The position numbers were made by a program, and so were the translations under genes. Shown here in pieces: positions 28,304-33,568 of a stretch of 33,568 nucleotides of DNA (position 1 is the first letter of the stretch; each line of letters begins with the position of its first letter). The notes under the pieces were generated by a model that worked only from the letters and a program-made list of their open reading frames with translations, had not been told where the DNA came from and searched no databases. Source of the DNA: Ignavibacteriaceae bacterium (GTDB taxonomy: Bacteria; Bacteroidota; Ignavibacteria; Ignavibacteriales; Ignavibacteriaceae). The stretch spans positions 1 to 33,568 of the forward strand of contig JACSRR010000460.1 of the NCBI GenBank assembly GCA_014879635.1. Reading direction: 5' to 3'.

Positions 28304-29911
28304 TTAAGTAAAGAGAATTTTTACAATAAACACAGCAGCTAATATTCCGGCAACATCTGCAATCAAACCTGCGGGGAGGGCATGTCTCGTGTTTTTAATA
28401 TTTACAGAACCAAAATAAACGGCTAAAACATAAAATGTAGTTTCAGTTGCACCAAAAAAAGTTGAAACTAAAATGCCAATAAAAGAGTCCGGTCCGTGAG
28501 TAGAAATAATTTCAGCCATAATTGCAAGTGAACCGCTACCGCTCAAAGGACGCATAATTGCCATTGGAAGAGCTTCGGCGGGCATTCCGACTAAATCGGT
28601 AAGTGGTGTAAAAGCGTAAATTAGCCAATCCATAGCACCACCCGCTCTAAAAATACCGATTGCTACAAGCATTGCAACAAGATACGGGATAATTTTAACT
28701 GCAATGTTAAATCCCTCTTTAGCACCCTCGACAAAAGTTTCGTACACTTTAACTTTTTTGTATAACCCTGCACCCACAAAAAGAGCAATAATTAAAGGGA
28801 TTGCAATGGTTGAAAATAATTCTATTGTTTTTTTTACGAAATCAACTGAAATATAACTTAAAACACCGGTAAAATAGAGAGTTACTGCTGCAAGAACAAC
28901 CGGAACCACAAACTTTAGTATCTTAAATAGTGGAGCAAAACTGAAACTTGAACCGTCTGTTTTTTTACCCGAAGATAAACTCTCAAATAGCTTAACGGCG
29001 GTAATTCCTGCAATTGTAGCGCAGCAAGATGCAAAAAGGGAAGTCCCGATAATAATTGCAGGCTGAGCACTGCCGGCAGCGGCTCTTATAGCAATAGCAG
29101 TTGCAGGTATCATCGTAATTCCTGCGGTGTTTATAGCTAAAAAGGTGCACATAGCATTTGTTGCAGTTCCCTTGTTCTCATTAAGTTTATCAAGCTCTTC
29201 CATAGCTTTTAAGCCGAAAGGGGTAGCAGCATTTGAAAGTCCGAGAAAATTTGCCGAAACATTCATTATAATTGACCCTATTGCAGGGTGATCGTGAGGA
29301 ACATCCGGAAAAAGAAACTTTGTTACGGGTCTTAATCCTCTCGCTAAAATATTAATTACTCCGGCAGCTTCTGCAATTTTCATAATGCCGAGCCACATTG
29401 CCATAATACCGATTAATCCTAAAGCTATTTTTACGGCTGTTTCTGCAAAACTTATTGCTGAATTTGTAACTTCCTTAATTTTTCTAAAGGTTATTTCTTC
29501 AAAATTAAGTTTAGCGGTGTAAAGATTCTCGCCCGTTGATGCAAATGACGAAATATTAATCATTAAGTCATCCTCTTTACCGTTCACCTTTGCCATATCC
29601 AATAGGACTTTTGGCATTGCAGAGTTTACCTTTATTATTGCTACACCGTTGGTAGAATCGCTAAAAATAAGGTCTGTTTTAACCTCTAAGTCTTTTTCTA
29701 TTATTTGGTTAAAATGTTTTGAGAGCGAAGACTTTTCAAAACTAATTTGAGCAGGTACCTTTTCACCAAGCTCAATTTCACCAAGCAAGGTAATTTTAGT
29801 TTGCAGGGGTACATTGTTTGAAAATCTATTGTAGGCTGATTCCGTTATGTCAACACTTACGGCAGCGGCAATTCCAAGGAAAATTAGAGCAGTCCAAACA
29901 TAATTGAGCAT
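28304..29911 (-). CDS. SpmA/SpmB-type fusion; nucleoside-recognition (Gate) domain membrane protein
   Basis: SpmA-like MAMWLGIMKIAEAAG and NVSANFLGLSNAATPFGLKAMEELD; SpmB-like IIPYLVAMLVAIGIFRAGGAMDWL and MRPLSGSGSLA, FFGATETTFYVLAVYFGSV. Confidence 0.9.
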   Translation of the reverse strand: MLNYVWTALIFLGIAAAVSVDITESAYNRFSNNVPLQTKITLLGEIELGEKVPAQISFEKSSLSKHFNQIIEKDLEVKTDLIFSDSTNGVAIIKVNSAMPKVLLDMAKVNGKEDDLMINISSFASTGENLYTAKLNFEEITFRKIKEVTNSAISFAETAVKIALGLIGIMAMWLGIMKIAEAAGVINILARGLRPVTKFLFPDVPHDHPAIGSIIMNVSANFLGLSNAATPFGLKAMEELDKLNENKGTATNAMCTFLAINTAGITMIPATAIAIRAAAGSAQPAIIIGTSLFASCCATIAGITAVKLFESLSSGKKTDGSSFSFAPLFKILKFVVPVVLAAVTLYFTGVLSYISVDFVKKTIELFSTIAIPLIIALFVGAGLYKKVKVYETFVEGAKEGFNIAVKIIPYLVAMLVAIGIFRAGGAMDWLIYAFTPLTDLVGMPAEALPMAIMRPLSGSGSLAIMAEIISTHGPDSFIGILVSTFFGATETTFYVLAVYFGSVNIKNTRHALPAGLIADVAGILAAVFIVKILFT

Positions 29912-29960
29912 TTACTAATCTCTATTTATCCGTCTCAATTTGGAGCGGTGTGAGAAAAAT

Positions 29961-29990
29961 GCCGTCTAAACCTTTCAAAATTTTGACGGC
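29961..29990 (-). terminator. probable intrinsic terminator downstream of valS
   Basis: GCCGTC(29961-29966)/GACGGC(29985-29990); minus strand continues ATTTTTCTC. Confidence 0.6.
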
Positions 29991-30024
29991 GTTATCAATA
30001 CAAAAATAATCAGAATTTTAGATT

Positions 30025-32634
30025 TTACGATAAAGAATCGAGAATTTCTTGCAATTTTTTGAGATTTGCGTTCCAATCTTGAAGCTTTTGTTTCTCTTTT
30101 TCGATAACATCTGCCGGTGCTTTTGATACAAATGACTCGTTCAAGAGTTTTTTCTCAATACCCGAAATTGCTCCGGTAATTCTAACTATCTCTTTATTTA
30201 GTCTATTTCTTTCTGAATCAAGGTCAATTAGTCCTTCAAGCGGGACAAAAATCTCGCAATCATTAATAACAGCCGAAGCTGATTTTGCCGGTTTAGTATC
30301 GTCTTTTAATATTTCGATACTCTCAACCTTTGCAAGTTTTTTGATTAATTCATTAAACACAGGGTCGTATTTATCCGATTTTAGATATACAGAAATTGTT
30401 TTTGAAGGTGCTACATTCATTTCGCCTCTGATATTTCTTAGTGCCGAAATAATATTCTGCAAAAAGAGGGTATCAGATTCAACTTTCAAAGAAATTTTAC
30501 TTTCATTAACAACCGGATACTCAGAAGTTGAGATACTTTCACCGTTCTCCCTCTTGAAAATTGATTGCCATAATTCTTCAGTAAGGAACGGCATAAACGG
30601 ATGTACAATTTTTAACAAGTCTTCAAAAAGATTAAGAGCTCTAATTGCTGCGTCTCTTTTTGTAGATTCGTCACCCGAGTAGAATTTATTTTTAATCATC
30701 TCAAGATACCAATCACAGAAATCGTTCCAAACATAGCTGTAAATTGTTTTTGAGGCGTTGTTAAATTCAAACTTCGAGTAATTTTGGTCAAGATCTTTTA
30801 GAGTATTGTTAAATCTTGATTCAATCCATTTGTCAATTAAACCGGGTTCAGATGCGGGTTTATCATTTTTTGTTATGCCTTCGGGAGTATTCATCAGAAT
30901 AAATCTGCCGGCATTCCAAATCTTATTGGCAAAATTTCTTCCAATTTCACACTTTTCGGTCGAAAATAAAACATCTTGTCCTAAAGGTGCAATATAGATA
31001 ACGGTGAATCTAAGGGCATCTGTACCGTATTCTTTGATAACTTCTAAAGGGTCAGGAGAATTACCGAGCGTTTTAGACATTTTTCTTCCTAAATCATCTC
31101 TGATTATAGAAGTGTAGTAAACATTTTTGAAGGGGATCTCACCTCTAAAGTGAGTACCTGCCATTATCATTCTTGCAACCCAGAAGAAAATTATATCCGG
31201 ACCTGTTACCAAAGTATCTGTCGGATAGTAATATTTAATTTCTTCTTCGTTTCTGAAAACTTCGTGAGCCCACAACCATGAAGATGCCCAAGTATCTAAA
31301 ACATCGGGGTCTTGAGTCCAATTATCGGGGTCTGATGGCGGATTAACATCGCAGTAAATTTCACCCGTTTTATTATTGTACCAGACGGGGATTCTATGTC
31401 CCCACCAGAGTTGTCTTGAAATACACCAATCTCTTATGTTTTTCATCCAATTTTCGTAAGTTTTAACCCAGTGACCGGGATAAAATTTAACTGCACCATC
31501 TTTAACCGCTTTAACGGCAGGGATAGCTAGTTCGTCCATTTTCATAAACCACTGCTCCGAAAGGTATGGCTCAACAGGAACACCGCCTCTCTGCGAGTAT
31601 CCGATATTAGTTTTATAATCTTCGATTTTTTCTAATAAATCAAGATTTTTGAGGGATTCAACAACTTTTTTACGGGCTTCGAACCTCTCAAGTCCTTTAA
31701 ACTCTACGGGTGTATTTTCGTTCAAATAACCCTCAGGAGTTAGAATATTAATAAATTCTAAATTATGCCGCTTACCCATTTCATAATCGTTAGGGTCATG
31801 AGCCGGCGTAACTTTAACGGCACCCGTACCAAATTCACTATCAACAAACTCATCGGCAATAATTTTTATTTTCCTGTCTGTGAGCGGGAGTTCTAACTCT
31901 TTACCTATTAAATCTTTGTAACGAACATCCGAGGGATTAACTGCTACTGCTGTATCACCAAGCATTGTTTCGGGTCTGGTTGTTGCAACTACAACGAATT
32001 TGCCTTCTGTTCCTGCAACAGGGTATCTTAGATGCCACAATTTTCCGTTTACTTCACGAAATTCAACTTCTTCATCTGAAATGGCAGAACGGGAGGCAGG
32101 GTCCCAGTTTACAAGTCTATAGCCTCTAAATATTTTTCCTTCTCGATAAAGTTGTACAAATGCTTCTATCACACTTTTTGAATAAGCCTCGTCCATTGTA
32201 AACCTTAATCTTTCCCAATCACAAGAAACACCAAGCTTTTTAAGTTGACTTATTATAATACCGCCATATTTTTCTTTCCATTCAAAACAATGTTTTAAGA
32301 ATTCTTCGCGACCAATTTCCTGTTTTGAAATACCGGATTCTTTTAGATAGTTTACAACCTTTGTTTCGGTTGCAATTGAAGCATGGTCAGTACCCGGAAC
32401 CCAACAAGCGTTAAATCCTTTCATACGATGAAGACGAATTAGAATATCTTGTATTGTGTTGTTGAGTATATGCCCCAAATGAAGCATTCCGGTTATGTTT
32501 GGAGGGGGAATTACAATTGTGTAAGGTTTCCGTGCAGTATCAATTTCGGAACGGTAAAGCTTGTGAAATTCCCAATAAGAGCTCCACTTTTCTTCAGAAT
32601 TTTCGGGGTTATATGCTTTTTCTATTTCAATCAT
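30025..32634 (-). CDS. valS: valyl-tRNA synthetase
   Basis: PPPNITGMLHLGHILNNTIQD (HIGH), KMSKTLGNSPDPL (KMSKS), VATTRPETMLGDTAVAVNP editing domain, C-terminal coiled coil. Confidence 0.97.
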   Translation of the reverse strand: MIEIEKAYNPENSEEKWSSYWEFHKLYRSEIDTARKPYTIVIPPPNITGMLHLGHILNNTIQDILIRLHRMKGFNACWVPGTDHASIATETKVVNYLKESGISKQEIGREEFLKHCFEWKEKYGGIIISQLKKLGVSCDWERLRFTMDEAYSKSVIEAFVQLYREGKIFRGYRLVNWDPASRSAISDEEVEFREVNGKLWHLRYPVAGTEGKFVVVATTRPETMLGDTAVAVNPSDVRYKDLIGKELELPLTDRKIKIIADEFVDSEFGTGAVKVTPAHDPNDYEMGKRHNLEFINILTPEGYLNENTPVEFKGLERFEARKKVVESLKNLDLLEKIEDYKTNIGYSQRGGVPVEPYLSEQWFMKMDELAIPAVKAVKDGAVKFYPGHWVKTYENWMKNIRDWCISRQLWWGHRIPVWYNNKTGEIYCDVNPPSDPDNWTQDPDVLDTWASSWLWAHEVFRNEEEIKYYYPTDTLVTGPDIIFFWVARMIMAGTHFRGEIPFKNVYYTSIIRDDLGRKMSKTLGNSPDPLEVIKEYGTDALRFTVIYIAPLGQDVLFSTEKCEIGRNFANKIWNAGRFILMNTPEGITKNDKPASEPGLIDKWIESRFNNTLKDLDQNYSKFEFNNASKTIYSYVWNDFCDWYLEMIKNKFYSGDESTKRDAAIRALNLFEDLLKIVHPFMPFLTEELWQSIFKRENGESISTSEYPVVNESKISLKVESDTLFLQNIISALRNIRGEMNVAPSKTISVYLKSDKYDPVFNELIKKLAKVESIEILKDDTKPAKSASAVINDCEIFVPLEGLIDLDSERNRLNKEIVRITGAISGIEKKLLNESFVSKAPADVIEKEKQKLQDWNANLKKLQEILDSLS

Positions 32635-32755
32635 TTATTATTAATGTCCGGTAAAATTTTAGGAAAACAAACCTTAAATATAAGAATTATTGAGCTATGT
32701 TTGAGTGTATCATAAACCGTTAAATGAGGGTTTAATTGGATGGTAAGGTAATCAA

Positions 32756-32807
32756 GGCTTATAGGATTTTTAGGTGGCTAAAATTAATTTAACCACAGAG
32801 CTCACAG
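32756..32807. repeat. direct repeat copy 1 (>=52 bp), followed by further CACAGAG units to about 32820
   Basis: GGCTTATAGGATTTTTAGGTGGCTAAAATTAATTTAACCACAGAGCTCACAG; 50/52 match to 33517-33568. Confidence 0.93.
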
Positions 32808-32924
32808 AGAGCACAGAGAAAAGTGGTAAAATCGCAACAACAGGAGTTTTTCTAAAAGGAAAAGTATTGTGTTACCGGCAAAACGAATTTTTAAAGGTTG
32901 GCGAATATTGAATACTAATAAAAA

Positions 32925-32946
32925 ACCCGGCAAAAATTTACCGGGT
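32925..32946 (-). terminator. intrinsic terminator downstream of the DUF1508 gene
   Basis: ACCCGG(32925-32930)/CCGGGT(32941-32946); minus strand continues TTTTTATTAG. Confidence 0.7.
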
Positions 32947-33033
32947 AAAATATGTAACAAACCTAAGGGTAATTAATTGTTAAACTTAAAGTAAAACAAA
33001 TTAACAATAAAAGCCGTTTTTGAAGAAAGAAAA

Positions 33034-33366
33034 CTATGTTAAATCATTAAGTTCAGCAGATGGACCGTTATTTTTAACTGAGTTGATTCCGTTTTCCATT
33101 GCTTGACTTGATGAATACATTTCACTATTGCCGATAATTTGATGATTAGCAGCTTTGAGTACAAAATAAGGCTCATCATTTTTTGATTTGCGTCTATCGT
33201 AACGGTTATCCTCGGCTGCGTTTTTTCTAACAGATTCAATACCGTTAAGGGCACTCTGTTTACTTTCATAAATTTCGCTTGTTAGAATAATTTGCCCATT
33301 ACCACTTTTGAGATTAAAAACCCATTTCCCGTTTTTCGTTGCTTTCAATTCAAATTTACCTGCCAT
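33034..33366 (-). CDS. DUF1508 (YegP-like) protein
   Basis: Start MAGKFELKATKNGKWVFNLKSGNGQIILTSE with GGAGGAATAT SD. Two tandem modules (F.LK...G..I..SE.Y.S...A..GI.SV..N). The track start at 33441 is over-extended. Confidence 0.92.
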   Translation of the reverse strand: MAGKFELKATKNGKWVFNLKSGNGQIILTSEIYESKQSALNGIESVRKNAAEDNRYDRRKSKNDEPYFVLKAANHQIIGNSEMYSSSQAMENGINSVKNNGPSAELNDLT

Positions 33367-33516
33367 ATATTCCTCCGGCATCGATGAATAAATAAATATT
33401 AATTTGATAAATATTAAGCAATAACAATAACATTTATGCAACTCAAATTAAGAAAATTATTTGATTGAATAAAAAATTAATTTACTAGATAGTAAAGAAT
33501 TATTTGAAGTTTAGAG

Positions 33517-33568
33517 GGCTTATAGGATTTTTAGGTGGCAAAAAATAATTTAACCACAGAGCTCACAG
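33517..33568. repeat. direct repeat copy 2, truncated by the window end
   Basis: GGCTTATAGGATTTTTAGGTGGCAAAAAATAATTTAACCACAGAGCTCACAG; 2 mismatches to copy 1 over 52 nt. Confidence 0.93.

Noticed and set aside
30341-30682. 113-aa plus-strand ORF
   Set aside because: Antisense to valS; codon shadow.
32449-32715. 88-aa plus-strand ORF
   Set aside because: Mostly antisense to the valS 5' end; no family signal.
32756-33568. Repeats as a CRISPR array
   Set aside because: Only two copies, 761 bp apart, with a gene between them; no spacer-like periodicity and no cas genes.

Overview
The window reads as chromosomal DNA from an AT-rich Bacteroidota/Chlorobiota-type bacterium. An Ignavibacteria/Kapabacteria-like origin is inferred from a 'YQNYPNP' T9SS-type C-terminus and a DUF5686-like outer-membrane protein. 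It is mostly housekeeping. A + strand block carries the fatty-acid cluster DUF177(YceD)-rpmF-plsX-fabH-fabD-fabG-acpP-fabF-rnc, followed by ruvC-ruvA. Next come a DUF805 protein, an FAA-hydrolase-family protein, a DUF5686-like protein, an AI-2E-type permease, a DUF72 protein, an EamA-type transporter, a PhoD-like phosphatase, an overlapping glycosidase-like/histidine kinase/response regulator operon, a TonB-like-topology orphan, a T9SS cargo protein, a TPR histidine kinase, a GT9 glycosyltransferase, an SpmA/SpmB-type fusion, valS and a DUF1508 (YegP-like) gene. I see no convincing new multi-gene system, phage, CRISPR array or IS element. The main observations outside ordinary genes are: (1) a complete Illumina Nextera adapter at bases 5-37, an assembly artefact; (2) a >=52-bp direct repeat with a CACAGAG-rich tail that flanks the DUF1508 gene and runs off the window end; (3) identical 28-nt minus-strand terminators after two neighbouring genes; (4) tandem hairpins and broken reading frames between 16.58 and 16.91 kb.
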